Assembly (NCBI GenBank): GCA_947630505.1
Contig: CANRHV010000011.1
Coordinates: 1 to 58,025, forward strand
Direction of reading: 5' to 3'
Origin: an uncultured Monoglobus sp.
GTDB lineage: Bacteria; Bacillota; Clostridia; Monoglobales; Monoglobaceae
DNA: 58,025 bases
Part shown: positions 1-8,529 of the stretch, one piece after another
Layout: each line of letters opens with the position of its first letter
How positions within the stretch are numbered: position 1 is the first letter of the stretch
The notes under the pieces: model-generated
Told to the model about the DNA's origin: nothing
The model's input: only the letters and a program-made list of their open reading frames with translations
Databases searched by the model: none
Program-made: the position numbers and the translations under genes

Positions 1-509
1 CCGTCTTTCACGTAATCGGTTTTTACGACCGCGGTCATAAACTGTTTTCCGAATTTCGGCGGACGTCCCTTTATTTGACGTATGCCGTGGTTATATACGC
101 ACTGCGCAATGCTTGAGGCGTATTTCATGTACGCGTCCATGGTGCGGTCCGATACCGGAATGTTTTTGGGATTGTCCACGCTTCCGGAGGTCACGGCGTA
201 ATGGATGACCGGATAGGCGGTTATCAGGTTTTCCTCTCCGCGCGTCATCCGCTCGATCGCCTCCGCGTAGTCGTCGTATACCGAGAAGGGAACCTTCATT
301 TTATAGTCATCCACGGAACGGATCTCGCTGAAGCCGTACTTTTTGCCGTACTCCGTATTCTCGTTATCGCGCACTATACGTATCAGCAAATCACGGCTGT
401 ACGCCCCGGCGTTCATACACATGTCAACCGCCTCATTATAATTGTTGTACTCCTCGTACAACGGATTTTCCGGTGTTATATCCTCGGGGATTTCTAATCT
501 ATGTAACAT
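1..509 (-). CDS. GH3-family acyl-adenylating amido synthetase (3' end outside window)
   Basis: Only the first 169 codons are present; the gene continues past the left edge. It starts at ATG 509 behind aggagg (515-520), five bases away. The translation has an early NTEYGKKYGF segment, then KVPFSVYDDY, then MTRGEENLITAYPVIHYAVT followed by SGS and a lysine and KNIPVS. This order matches the N-terminal half of the GH3 (auxin-responsive promoter) superfamily, where the SGS...K stretch is the ATP/AMP-binding motif I. Family members adenylate a carboxylic acid and pass the acyl group to an amine, usually an amino acid. It is the last visible gene of a five-gene minus-strand operon after two ATP-grasp ligases and an ABC exporter, so an amide-forming biosynthetic role is inferred. 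The substrate cannot be predicted. The family call is fairly sure; the function is not. Confidence 0.78.
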   Translation of the reverse strand, partial: MLHRLEIPEDITPENPLYEEYNNYNEAVDMCMNAGAYSRDLLIRIVRDNENTEYGKKYGFSEIRSVDDYKMKVPFSVYDDYAEAIERMTRGEENLITAYPVIHYAVTSGSVDNPKNIPVSDRTMDAYMKYASSIAQCVYNHGIRQIKGRPPKFGKQFMTAVVKTDYVKD

Positions 510-538
510 TTTTTCCTCCTGATTTTCGGCTTTAAAAA

Positions 539-1411
539 TTAATCCAGTCCCAAGTCTATGCCGTTGTTCTTTATAATCGAATAATACGCCTCTTTATTCT
601 TGTCATCGGGCAAGCCGCCGGGAGTCGCGTTAACCTCGACAACCACATACTCGTTGTCGCCTATCAGCAAATCAATGCCCAAAATCGGCAAATTGAACAG
701 CGACGCGACCTTTTCGCATAACGCTTCGGTTTCTTTATCAATCGGATAATCCGTCATTTCTCCGCCCTGATGAACATTGGAGCGGAACTCGTCGGGATTA
801 TTTGAGTTGCGCATTGCCGAATAGAAATATTTTCCGTTCAGCATAACAACGCGGACGTCTCTGCCGAATGAGGTGGAAATATATTCCTGCGCTATATAAG
901 CAATGCCCGGCTTTACGTTTGACAGTAATTCGTCAAATTCCTTCTCGTCATGAATAAGCTCCACACCGGTGCCGCCGAAGCCGTTGTCGGGCTTTACGAT
1001 AAACGGAGGCTTAAGATTTTCCAAAATATATTCCCTGTCGGTGTGGTGGAAGAAAACCAGAGTTTTAGGGATCCTTATGCCCGCGGCCGCCAGTCTTCCG
1101 TAAGTTATGATCTTGCTTCTTGTCGCCGCAACCTCGTCGATGTTTATCAGGCATTTTGAACCCGCCGCGATCAGAAGTCTCTCTGCTATAAGTCCGTCCG
1201 TGTTTGAAACCGACGGCCAGAACGACTCGGGAATGTCGATCTCTTTTCCTCTGTAGCGCAGCTTGAGCTTTTGTCCGGATTCGATCGACATATGAAGAAA
1301 GTCAATAACCATCGGGTCAAACAATTTGTCGCCGTTGTCGAAAATGTGATCGCCGTATTTTTCCAGCAAATCGTCCACGTTTGAAAATAACGTATAAGGT
1401 TTTTTATTCAT
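539..1411 (-). CDS. RimK/LysX-like ATP-grasp ligase
   Basis: This is a 290-residue cytoplasmic ATP-grasp enzyme. About 100 residues of pre-ATP-grasp fold end in a segment of the type K-x-x-TYGRLAAAGIRIPKT. The ATP-binding strand and glycine-rich loop follow (PFIVKPDNGFGGTGVELI), then the hinge YIAQEYI, a RimK-type DVRVVMLNGKYFYSAMR stretch, and the metal-binding end GIDLLIGDNEYVVVEVNATPG. Such enzymes join a carboxylate to an amine through an acyl phosphate. The gene lies 21 bases after another ATP-grasp gene and 29 bases before the GH3 gene. The arrangement suggests stepwise amide bond formation on a small metabolite. RimK itself modifies ribosomal protein S6 and LysX acts in lysine synthesis, but no partner genes of either pathway are visible, so those assignments are not favoured. 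Confidence 0.85.
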   Translation of the reverse strand: MNKKPYTLFSNVDDLLEKYGDHIFDNGDKLFDPMVIDFLHMSIESGQKLKLRYRGKEIDIPESFWPSVSNTDGLIAERLLIAAGSKCLINIDEVAATRSKIITYGRLAAAGIRIPKTLVFFHHTDREYILENLKPPFIVKPDNGFGGTGVELIHDEKEFDELLSNVKPGIAYIAQEYISTSFGRDVRVVMLNGKYFYSAMRNSNNPDEFRSNVHQGGEMTDYPIDKETEALCEKVASLFNLPILGIDLLIGDNEYVVVEVNATPGGLPDDKNKEAYYSIIKNNGIDLGLD

Positions 1412-1432
1412 CTTTCTTCCTCCGAAAATATA

Positions 1433-2773
1433 TTATTTATTGTTTTCCGTCATATATGCGGCGGTTTTCATTACGTCCTCGGATACGACGCCGGGGAAAT
1501 CGTCATTAATTTTTTTGAGTCCGGCAATCAAATCATCCGGCGTTTCAAATCCGCCGATAATAATTTCGCAGTATTGAATTATTCTGTCCGGCAGGCGCGT
1601 CATGCTGTGAAGCATCGATTTAACGCAGTCGCGCTCGCTGAGCCTGTTGAAGGTTTCCTCGTCAATTTCGGGTATTTTGAAGTTGAGTGTATATTTGAGG
1701 TTTTCAACATCCGAATACTTAGAAGAGCTGCCGAATACCGACTCCGCGTATATGACAAGCGGGTTCCTGCCCTCCGCCGCGGCAGCCGTGGTAGTCATTC
1801 CCGACCATCTGGGATTGACCTCGATGATGTACCACTTGCCTTCTTTGAAAATCAAATCTACGTTAGCTCCGGCGCCGAATTTGAAATCGTTGGCAAGCTT
1901 AATAAGCGACTCCTGCATTTCCTTAAGATTATATCTTTCCGCCGTTACCGGACCGAATTTAATCTGATGGTACGGATCGGAGATATTTTTATCGGTAGTA
2001 GAGTTAAAATACGCTGAGGGAACATGGTATTGTCCGTCCGCTCCGAAAATATCGGTGCCGATATTCTCGCCCTGTATCATTTCCTCGACTATGAGGTCGG
2101 CATTGTTGTTTTCGGAATTAAGAACCGCCTTCGCCTCCTCGAAACTTTGGGCGATTTCGATTCCCGTGGAGCCTGCGCCGATGGTTCCCTTTATGATAAC
2201 GGGATAATTAAGACGGCTGATTTTGTATAAAATATACTCCTTATATACGTTGTTCGTTATGTTTTTGATTTCTCTTTCCGCCCAATACTGGTCGTTGTGA
2301 ACGAAAACGCTTTCGGCGACGTTAAATCCGTAATTGCGCAGCGCCATGGACGAACGCCACTTGTCATAAAACGCCAGCGACGAAAACAGCGTGTGCGATA
2401 TGGTGCGTATGCCCTTTTCGCGGAGCTTTTCGGCTACAAGGGAATCCTTGATAAAGTTCCAGTCAATAGGCGTGTTTGCAGTCGAAATTTCTATCGCCGC
2501 GTCGGGGTCGAGGCCGATAATGATATCGGCGATTTTGTCCGCGCTGTCCCGGGAGTTGGTAATGACGTACTTAACCTTTTTTGGATAAACCGAAATTTCT
2601 CCGTTTGTAATATCCAAGAGAATGCCGCCGCCGTTTGACGTCACAAAATAAAACTCGTGCTCCGGATAATGCTCCGCGAGATCGTCCCATAAGTCGGCTC
2701 TTTTGGGATAAAACATCGCGGATGAACGCGACGTAACGTCCTTTGACGATGTGTTGTAAAACACTATTTTCAT
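1433..2773 (-). CDS. ATP-grasp domain carboxylate-amine ligase
   Basis: A 446-residue protein with a central ATP-grasp fold. The ATP-binding lysine strand is NYPVIIKGTIGAGSTGIEIA, the adenine-contacting strand is LIVEEMIQGENIGTDIF, and the metal-binding end is VDLIFKEGKWYIIEVNPRWSG. It resembles the CarB/BL00235-like branch rather than the RimK branch, so it is not a recent duplicate of the neighbouring ligase. The N-terminal 150 residues (beginning MKIVFYNTSSKDVTSRSSAM) match nothing I recognise and probably form the amine or carboxylate pocket. It sits 46 bases after the ABC pair and 21 bases before the second ligase in one transcription unit. The likely role is ATP-dependent amide or peptide bond formation in a natural-product-like pathway. 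The substrate is unknown. Confidence 0.8.
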   Translation of the reverse strand: MKIVFYNTSSKDVTSRSSAMFYPKRADLWDDLAEHYPEHEFYFVTSNGGGILLDITNGEISVYPKKVKYVITNSRDSADKIADIIIGLDPDAAIEISTANTPIDWNFIKDSLVAEKLREKGIRTISHTLFSSLAFYDKWRSSMALRNYGFNVAESVFVHNDQYWAEREIKNITNNVYKEYILYKISRLNYPVIIKGTIGAGSTGIEIAQSFEEAKAVLNSENNNADLIVEEMIQGENIGTDIFGADGQYHVPSAYFNSTTDKNISDPYHQIKFGPVTAERYNLKEMQESLIKLANDFKFGAGANVDLIFKEGKWYIIEVNPRWSGMTTTAAAAEGRNPLVIYAESVFGSSSKYSDVENLKYTLNFKIPEIDEETFNRLSERDCVKSMLHSMTRLPDRIIQYCEIIIGGFETPDDLIAGLKKINDDFPGVVSEDVMKTAAYMTENNK

Positions 2774-2819
2774 AATTTTACCTCTTTTTTATATTTATTA
2801 TCTTATAATTTTTCTTGTT

Positions 2820-4640
2820 TTAACCCGCGAACTGCGCTCTGTACAAATTCGCGTACTCTCCGCCCAGCTTTAAAAGCTCGTCATGGCTGCCCTGCTCAAC
2901 GATATGTCCGTCTTTCATGACTAAAATTATGTCCGCGCCGCGAATCGTCGATAGGCGGTGGGCTATGATAAAGCTCGTTCTGCCTTCGCGCAGTCTGTTG
3001 ACGGCCTCCTGTATCTGTGCCTCGGTTTTGGTGTCGACCGAGCTTGTCGCCTCGTCGAGGATCAGAATATTCGGCTTCGTCAAAAATGCTCTGGCTATTG
3101 TTATCAGCTGCTTTTCTCCCGCGGAGACCGAGGTCTGCTCATTATCTATTACGGTGGCATAGCCCTTGGGCAGAGATCTCACAAAATTGTCGACAAACGT
3201 GGCTTTGCACGCGTCCAAAAATTCATCTTGGGTTATTTTTCTGCCCTTCGGAACCCCGTATATGATGTTCTCGGCGATAGTGGCGCTATAAAGCCACGTG
3301 TCCTGCAGGACCATGCCGATGTTGCGTCTGAGCGCCGCGCGGCTCAGTTTGCGTATATCAATGTTTCCGTCAAGAATGATCTCGCCGCTGTCGATCTCAT
3401 AAAACCGCTCGATCAGGTTGACCAGCGTCGTTTTTCCCGCGCCCGTGCCGCCCACTATCGCCACGGTCTGGCCGGGCTTTACGGTGAGGTTCATGTGCTC
3501 GATGAGCTTTTTGTCGGGCGTGTAGCTGAACGACACGTCTTTAAACTCAATTTGACCTTTAAGCTCATACTCGTCGTATGCGCCGCCGGGATCAGCCGGC
3601 TCGTCGGGGCTGTCAAGCAGCTCGTAGATCCTGTCCAGCGATACAAGGCCCGACTGCAAAATGCCGACCATCTGCGACAGCGATGTGAAAGGCTGCTGGA
3701 ACTGTCTGGCATACTGAATAAACGCCTGCACCTCACCGACGCTCATGCTTCCGTTTATTATTTTTAAAGCTCCGACAAGCGCAACAACAATATAATTAAT
3801 GTTGGTAACAAAGCGCGACAGAGGCTGGATCATATTAGTGACAACTGAGGCGCGCATTGACGCTTTATACAGCTCATCATTTTGAGCGTCAAAGGTTTTG
3901 ACAAATTCATTCTCGCGGTTATACGCCTTTATTATATTGTGTCCTCCGACGCTTTCCTCAACGTTTGAGTTGATTTTTCCCATATACTGCCACTGTTTCA
4001 TAAAGGCGGGAGCGGAAAGAGCGGACAATTTTTTTACGATAGATCCCGCCAACGGGATCAAAACTATCGTTACAAGAGCCAGCTGCCATGAAAGCGTAAG
4101 CATCATGACTATCATACCGACAAGCATAAGCAGCCAATACATAAGGTCTCCGCCGGTTTGATTGAGCGTCATGACAACATTGTCAACGTCGTTTGCCGCG
4201 CGGCTCATTATGTCTCCGCGCTTATTTGTGTCATAGTAGTTAAGCGGCAGGGTCCACAGCTTTTTTTCGACTTTTTCGCGCAGATCCGCCGCTATGCGCG
4301 CCGTTATACGCGCCGACGCGCGTCCGGCAAACCATTTGGTGACAAACTGCATGAAATATATGAGCGTGGCAAGACCCGCCCGGAAAAAGAATGTTCTCCA
4401 GTCTATGCCGCCTATTCCGAGCCCTCTTACGACAGTGTCGGTCGCGCCTCCCAGCACGCGCGGTCCAATCGCGGTGAACACGCCCGAAATTATGAGCGCG
4501 GCGATCATCAGCGCGCACCATGATCTATAGGCGGCAAAAAGACCTATAAGCCTTTTCACGGAGCCTTTGTTTATCTGATTTTTCTGATTTTTCTGATTTA
4601 TCATGCCTTTTGATTTTTTCTGTGTTTTAGATCCGCTCAT
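2820..4640 (-). CDS. ABC exporter subunit 2 (transmembrane + ATPase, canonical catalytic half)
   Basis: A 606-residue half-transporter: a polar lysine/glutamine-rich N-tail of about 25 residues, six predicted membrane helices, then a nucleotide-binding domain. The ATPase has Walker A GGTGAGKT, Walker B ILILDEATS with the catalytic Glu, and H-loop IIAHRLST. Its signature is the divergent SVSAGEKQL instead of LSGGQ. The start overlaps the stop of the preceding ABC gene by four bases (ATGA), so the two are translationally coupled and form a heterodimer. The degenerate signature here pairs with the degenerate Walker B and H-loop of the partner, leaving one active composite site, as in TM287/288-type and LmrCD-type exporters. 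The family is usually annotated as multidrug export. The operon suggests that it exports the product of the ligases. Confidence 0.92.
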   Translation of the reverse strand: MSGSKTQKKSKGMINQKNQKNQINKGSVKRLIGLFAAYRSWCALMIAALIISGVFTAIGPRVLGGATDTVVRGLGIGGIDWRTFFFRAGLATLIYFMQFVTKWFAGRASARITARIAADLREKVEKKLWTLPLNYYDTNKRGDIMSRAANDVDNVVMTLNQTGGDLMYWLLMLVGMIVMMLTLSWQLALVTIVLIPLAGSIVKKLSALSAPAFMKQWQYMGKINSNVEESVGGHNIIKAYNRENEFVKTFDAQNDELYKASMRASVVTNMIQPLSRFVTNINYIVVALVGALKIINGSMSVGEVQAFIQYARQFQQPFTSLSQMVGILQSGLVSLDRIYELLDSPDEPADPGGAYDEYELKGQIEFKDVSFSYTPDKKLIEHMNLTVKPGQTVAIVGGTGAGKTTLVNLIERFYEIDSGEIILDGNIDIRKLSRAALRRNIGMVLQDTWLYSATIAENIIYGVPKGRKITQDEFLDACKATFVDNFVRSLPKGYATVIDNEQTSVSAGEKQLITIARAFLTKPNILILDEATSSVDTKTEAQIQEAVNRLREGRTSFIIAHRLSTIRGADIILVMKDGHIVEQGSHDELLKLGGEYANLYRAQFAG

Positions 4641-6382
4641 GCGCTCGCCTCCGTTTCGGCCTCAGGCTGGGTCGAGGCGATCTCGATATAAGTTGCGCAG
4701 CGCTCGATGAGCTCACTGTGCGTTCCCATATCCTCAATTTCTCCGTTGTTTAAAACTATGATATTGTCAGCGTCCTTGATCGAGGCGACGCGCTGGGCCA
4801 CAACGATAACGGTCGCGTCTGAGCTGATCTCCTTTAGCGCGGCGCGCAGCTTTTTATCTGTCGCGTAATCGAGAGCCGAAAACGAGTCGTCAAAAAGATA
4901 GACCTTCGGCCTGCGGACGATCGCTCTTGTGATCGCCAGTCTCTGGCGCTGACCGCCCGAATAATTCGCACCGCCCTCCGATACGCGCATGTTTATGCCG
5001 TCATCTTTTTCGCGTATGAATTCCTCGGCCTGAGCCACGCGGAGCGCGTCCCATATCTCATCGTCGTCGGCGTCGCTTTTTGCGTAAAGTATGTTCTGTT
5101 TAAGGCTGCCCCCGAAAAGAAACGACTTCTGGGGAACCATGCCGATAGCCGCGTCAAGCTCGGTTTTTTTAAGTTCTTTGATATCAACGCCGTCAAACAG
5201 AACTCTGCCGCCGGTGGCGTCGGTCAAACGGGGGATAATATTGAGCAAGGTAGTTTTTCCGCTGCCCGTTGAGCCGATTATGGCGGTCTTGGTCCCGGGC
5301 TTTGCCGTGAACGAAATATTTTTAAGCACGGGCTTTACATCCGGGTCATCGGGCGCGTAAGAATAGCTTACGTTTTCGAATTTTATCACTCCGCGCGGAT
5401 CGTTGAGCGAAACGGGATCCTCGCGCTCCTCGATCGAGCTTTCGGCGTCCAGCAGCTCGATGATGCGTTTTGCGGAAACCTGCGCTCTGGGCAGCATAAT
5501 GAACACTACCGAGGACGAGAGAGTGGCCGTTAAAATAAACGATAAATATGTGATAAAGGCGATGATCTCGCCGACCTGTACGCCGCCGCTCAGCGCGAGC
5601 CGGCCGCCGTACCACAGAACCGCGACGGTCGCGGCGTTTACGATAAACATAAACAGCGGGATCATCAGCGTGGGTATTTGCGATGTTACCAGACCGATCT
5701 TATACAGTTCGTTATTGACCTTGCCGAATCTCTTTTTTTCGAAATTTTCCTGCACAAAAGCCCGCGCCACGCGCACGCCTGTGATCTGATCTCTCAGAAT
5801 TCCGTTCGTGTCGTCGATACGCGCCTGCTGTTTGGAAAAATAGGGCACGATGTATAACAATAATATGACCGTGATAATAAGAAGAATAGGCACGGTTATC
5901 AGCACCACCACAGAAAGCGCGACGCTCTGCGCAAGCGCCATAATAACTCCGACAACAAACATTATCGGAGTGGCGACTATCACTGTCAGCGCAACCGTAA
6001 GAAACTGAATGATCTGTTCCACGTCGTTGGTCGCGCGCGTAATAAGGGTCGGCGCGCCGAAAACGGCGACCTCTTTTTGAGAGTAGGATAAGATCTTTGT
6101 ATATATTTTTTTGCGCAGATCGCGCCCCGTCGACAAAGCCGTCTTTGCGCCCAAAATGCCCGCGCCGATCGCACATAAGAATTGGATGATCGACAGAGAG
6201 AGCATAAGCATGCCTTTATTTATTATGTATCCGATGTCGCCGTTTGCGACTCCGTAGTCGATAATTCCCGCGTTGATCCTGGGAAGATAAACAGAAAGCA
6301 GCGTTTGTCCAATTTGAAAAACAATAACCAAAACCACAAGTTTGACGTAGGGCTTTAGCTGCTTTCCGATAAAACCAAACAT
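4637..6382 (-). CDS. ABC exporter subunit 1 (transmembrane + ATPase, degenerate half)
   Basis: A 581-residue half-transporter and the first gene of the operon. The N-terminal half is membrane-embedded (six predicted helices, beginning MFGFIGKQLKPYVKLVVLVI). The ATPase has Walker A GSTGSGKT and a canonical signature YSGGQRQRL. However, Walker B reads VYLFDDSFSALD, with Asp in place of the catalytic Glu, and the H-loop is VVAQRVAS, with Gln in place of His. These losses, with the altered signature of the partner, mark one non-hydrolysing ATP site. It starts at ATG 6382 behind a gaaaggggc Shine-Dalgarno. A strong promoter lies 65-95 bases upstream. Export of lipid, drug or peptide cargo is known for the family; the cargo here is inferred from the downstream ligase genes. 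Confidence 0.92.
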   Translation of the reverse strand: MFGFIGKQLKPYVKLVVLVIVFQIGQTLLSVYLPRINAGIIDYGVANGDIGYIINKGMLMLSLSIIQFLCAIGAGILGAKTALSTGRDLRKKIYTKILSYSQKEVAVFGAPTLITRATNDVEQIIQFLTVALTVIVATPIMFVVGVIMALAQSVALSVVVLITVPILLIITVILLLYIVPYFSKQQARIDDTNGILRDQITGVRVARAFVQENFEKKRFGKVNNELYKIGLVTSQIPTLMIPLFMFIVNAATVAVLWYGGRLALSGGVQVGEIIAFITYLSFILTATLSSSVVFIMLPRAQVSAKRIIELLDAESSIEEREDPVSLNDPRGVIKFENVSYSYAPDDPDVKPVLKNISFTAKPGTKTAIIGSTGSGKTTLLNIIPRLTDATGGRVLFDGVDIKELKKTELDAAIGMVPQKSFLFGGSLKQNILYAKSDADDDEIWDALRVAQAEEFIREKDDGINMRVSEGGANYSGGQRQRLAITRAIVRRPKVYLFDDSFSALDYATDKKLRAALKEISSDATVIVVAQRVASIKDADNIIVLNNGEIEDMGTHSELIERCATYIEIASTQPEAETEASA

Positions 6383-6401
6383 TGTAATGCCCCTTTCAAA
6401 A

Positions 6402-6446
6402 ATTCGGTGCTTATTATTAATGAAAAATAATAAGTATTTCCCGAAT
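6402..6446. promoter_or_regulatory. Nested inverted repeat in the leader of the exporter/ligase operon
   Basis: The arms cttattatt (6410-6418) and aataataag (6426-6434) are perfectly complementary around a seven-base spacer. Outside them, attcgg (6402-6407) pairs with ccgaat (6441-6446). The structure begins directly after the predicted transcription start. It could be an RNA hairpin or a repressor site. There is no U-run, so it is not a plain intrinsic terminator. Confidence 0.55.
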
Positions 6447-6476
6447 ATTTTACGCCAAATCGGCCCCGCGTGTCAA
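6447..6476 (-). promoter_or_regulatory. SigA-type promoter of the ABC/ATP-grasp/GH3 operon
   Basis: Read on the minus strand: TTGACA (6476-6471), an 18-base spacer, and TAAAAT (6452-6447). The predicted start is near 6440, giving a leader of about 57 nt before ATG 6382. Confidence 0.7.
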
Positions 6477-6511
6477 TAGCTATGACACGAAAGGCGCGTT
6501 TTTTGACACGA
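6469..6511. promoter_or_regulatory. Operator-like dyad and direct repeat overlapping the -35
   Basis: cgtgtca (6469-6475) and tgacacg (6483-6489) form a perfect inverted repeat around seven bases, overlapping the -35 hexamer. A further tgacacga copy at 6504-6511 repeats the one at 6483-6490 exactly 21 bases away, two helical turns, on the same DNA face. This is typical of a regulator binding array. The regulator is unknown. Confidence 0.5.
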
Positions 6512-6541
6512 ACAGGCACTTTAATACTTATATACGCGCTT

Positions 6542-7186
6542 TTATACGCCGATCTTTGGGCACAGATGAGCGATAGGACATTCGCCGCAGCGCGGGTGCC
6601 CGGCCGGGCAGTATTCCCGCCCGTGATAGACAAGACGGTGGCAGAACGCGGTCTGGTGCTCCTCGGGCACGATTTTTAAAAGGTCGAACTCGATTTTGGT
6701 AGGGTCGCTGTTTGTCGTCAAGCCCATGCGGTTCGAAAGCCGCTTGGCGTGGGTGTCGACCACGATGCCCGGAATTTTAAAATAGTCACCTCGAACCAGA
6801 TTGGCGGTCTTTCTGCCCACGCCCGGCAGGCGCAGCAGATCTTCCATCGCCTCTGGTACCTCGCCGCCGTAGTCGCTGATAAGCATTTTGCAGCAGCCGA
6901 TTATGTTTTTGGCCTTGTTCCTGAAAAAACCCGTGGAGCGTATGTCCTCCCTGAGTTCGAGCTCGTCCGCGTTTGCGAAGGCGTACACATCAGGATATTT
7001 TTTGTAAAGGTCTTTGGCAACTATGTTCACCCGCTTGTCGGTGCATTGGGCGGCAAGCTGGGTGGATATCAGCAGCTGGAGCGGATTTATGTAGTCCAGT
7101 GTGCAGTCCGCGTCGGCGTAAACCTCGTCAAAAATATCAATAATCTCCAAAACTCTCGCTTTTTTGTCCGCAATTTTCTCTCTCAT
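6542..7186 (-). CDS. nth: Endonuclease III (DNA glycosylase/AP lyase)
   Basis: A 214-residue base-excision repair enzyme that removes oxidised pyrimidines and nicks abasic sites. It contains the helix-hairpin-helix LLRLPGVGRKTANLV with the catalytic Lys in GRKTAN, and the catalytic Asp in VDTHAKRLSNRMG. A C-terminal [4Fe-4S] motif of the form C-x6-C-x2-C-x5-C occupies the last 20 residues (CPAGHPRC...CPIAHLC). Length and motif order are standard for the family. The start is ATG 7186. It is transcribed alone, from a promoter shared back-to-back with glyA. About 160 bases separate it from the exporter operon, which has its own promoter. Confidence 0.96.
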   Translation of the reverse strand: MREKIADKKARVLEIIDIFDEVYADADCTLDYINPLQLLISTQLAAQCTDKRVNIVAKDLYKKYPDVYAFANADELELREDIRSTGFFRNKAKNIIGCCKMLISDYGGEVPEAMEDLLRLPGVGRKTANLVRGDYFKIPGIVVDTHAKRLSNRMGLTTNSDPTKIEFDLLKIVPEEHQTAFCHRLVYHGREYCPAGHPRCGECPIAHLCPKIGV

Positions 7187-7201
7187 ATCTCAAAATACCC
7201 C

Positions 7202-7251
7202 TTGCAAATTTTTATATTTAACATTATAATAGAAAAGTGTATTTTTTTCAA
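7202..7251. promoter_or_regulatory. Bidirectional promoter with a shared, symmetric -10 (nth / glyA)
   Basis: Plus strand: TTGCAA (7202-7207), 17 bases, TATAAT (7225-7230), towards glyA. Minus strand: TTGAAA (7251-7246), 17 bases, TATAAT (7228-7223), towards nth. The two -10 boxes overlap by four bases in the near-palindrome ATTATAAT. Confidence 0.75.
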
Positions 7252-7290
7252 CATAAAAATATTAAAAATTTATTTTTGGAGGATTAACCA

Positions 7291-8529
7291 ATGTTTGAAT
7301 TTGAGAACCTGAGCAAGACCGACCCCGAGGTCAAGGCGGCGATCGAGAAGGAGATCGGCAGACAGCGCGGAAAAATCGAGCTTATCGCGTCCGAGAACTT
7401 TGTCAGCCCCGCTGTTATGGAAGCGATGGGCACGCCCCTTACCAACAAGTACGCCGAGGGTTATCCCGGAAAGCGCTACTACGGCGGCTGCGAGTACGTT
7501 GATATAGTCGAGGATCTGGCGAGAGACCGCGCCAAAGAGCTGTTCGGCGCAGAGTTCGCCAACGTTCAGCCCCATTCGGGCGCGAGCGCCAATCTGGCGG
7601 TGTTCTTTGCCGCCATGGAGCCGGGCGACACGTATCTCGGCATGAACCTTTCCGAGGGCGGACATCTGAGCCACGGTTCGCCTGTCAATATTTCGGGCAA
7701 ATATTTTAACGTCGTGCCCTACGGCGTTGACCCCGAGACATGCAGAATAGATTACGACAAGGTGCGCGAATTGGCCCTTGAGCACAAGCCCAAGCTGATA
7801 CTTGCGGGCGCCAGCGCCTACGCGCGCGAGATAGATTTTAAGAAGTTCCGCGAGATCGCCGACGAGGTCGGCGCCTACCTGATGGTCGACATGGCCCACA
7901 TCGCGGGTCTGGTGGCCGCGGGTCTGCACCCCAGCCCGGTGCCATACGCCGATTTTGTCACGACCACGACCCACAAAACCCTGCGCGGACCCAGAGGCGG
8001 CCTGATCCTCTGCAAGGAGGAGTACGGCCCGATGATAAACAAGGCCGTGTTCCCCGGAAGCCAGGGCGGCCCCCTTATGCACGTTATCGCCGCCAAGGCG
8101 GTCTGCCTCAAGGAAGCCCTGTCGGATGATTTCAAGGCTTATCAGCTGCAGGTCAAGAAAAACGCCGCCGCCCTCGCCGAGGCGCTGCAAGCCCGCGGTA
8201 TAGACATAGTTTCGGGCGGCACCGACAACCACCTGATGCTCGTCAGCCTGATAAAGCAGGGCCTGACCGGCAAAGAGGTCGAGCATATGCTGGACGAGGT
8301 GGGTATCACCTGCAACAAGAACACGATCCCCGGCGACCCCAAGAGCCCGTTCGTGACAAGCGGAATCAGACTGGGCACGCCCGCCGTGACGACTCGCGGC
8401 TTTAAAGAGGACGACATGGTCGAGGTTGCCGAGCTCATCTCAATGATAATCAAAGATTTCGAGGGCAATCGCGACGAGGTCGCAAAGCGCGTCCAAGCGC
8501 TCTGCGCCAAGCACCCGCTTTATGAATAA
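7291..8529 (+). CDS. glyA: Serine hydroxymethyltransferase
   Basis: A 412-residue PLP enzyme that interconverts serine and glycine with transfer of a one-carbon unit to tetrahydrofolate. It shows [18 protein letters not shown] near the N-terminus, the [10 protein letters not shown] substrate loop, [10 protein letters not shown], and the PLP-lysine segment [13 protein letters not shown]. Length is standard. It starts at ATG 7291 behind a strong ggagg (7278-7282). Transcription comes from the shared promoter with a short leader of about 55 nt and no riboswitch visible. Its last eight bases overlap the rarA start, so the two genes are translationally coupled. Confidence 0.98.
   Translation: MFEFENLSKTDPEVKAAIEKEIGRQRGKIELIASENFVSPAVMEAMGTPLTNKYAEGYPGKRYYGGCEYVDIVEDLARDRAKELFGAEFANVQPHSGASANLAVFFAAMEPGDTYLGMNLSEGGHLSHGSPVNISGKYFNVVPYGVDPETCRIDYDKVRELALEHKPKLILAGASAYAREIDFKKFREIADEVGAYLMVDMAHIAGLVAAGLHPSPVPYADFVTTTTHKTLRGPRGGLILCKEEYGPMINKAVFPGSQGGPLMHVIAAKAVCLKEALSDDFKAYQLQVKKNAAALAEALQARGIDIVSGGTDNHLMLVSLIKQGLTGKEVEHMLDEVGITCNKNTIPGDPKSPFVTSGIRLGTPAVTTRGFKEDDMVEVAELISMIIKDFEGNRDEVAKRVQALCAKHPLYE

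Noticed and set aside
201..497. 98-codon plus-strand frame at the left edge
   Set aside because: It is antisense to the GH3-family gene, which has a strong ribosome site and recognisable motifs.
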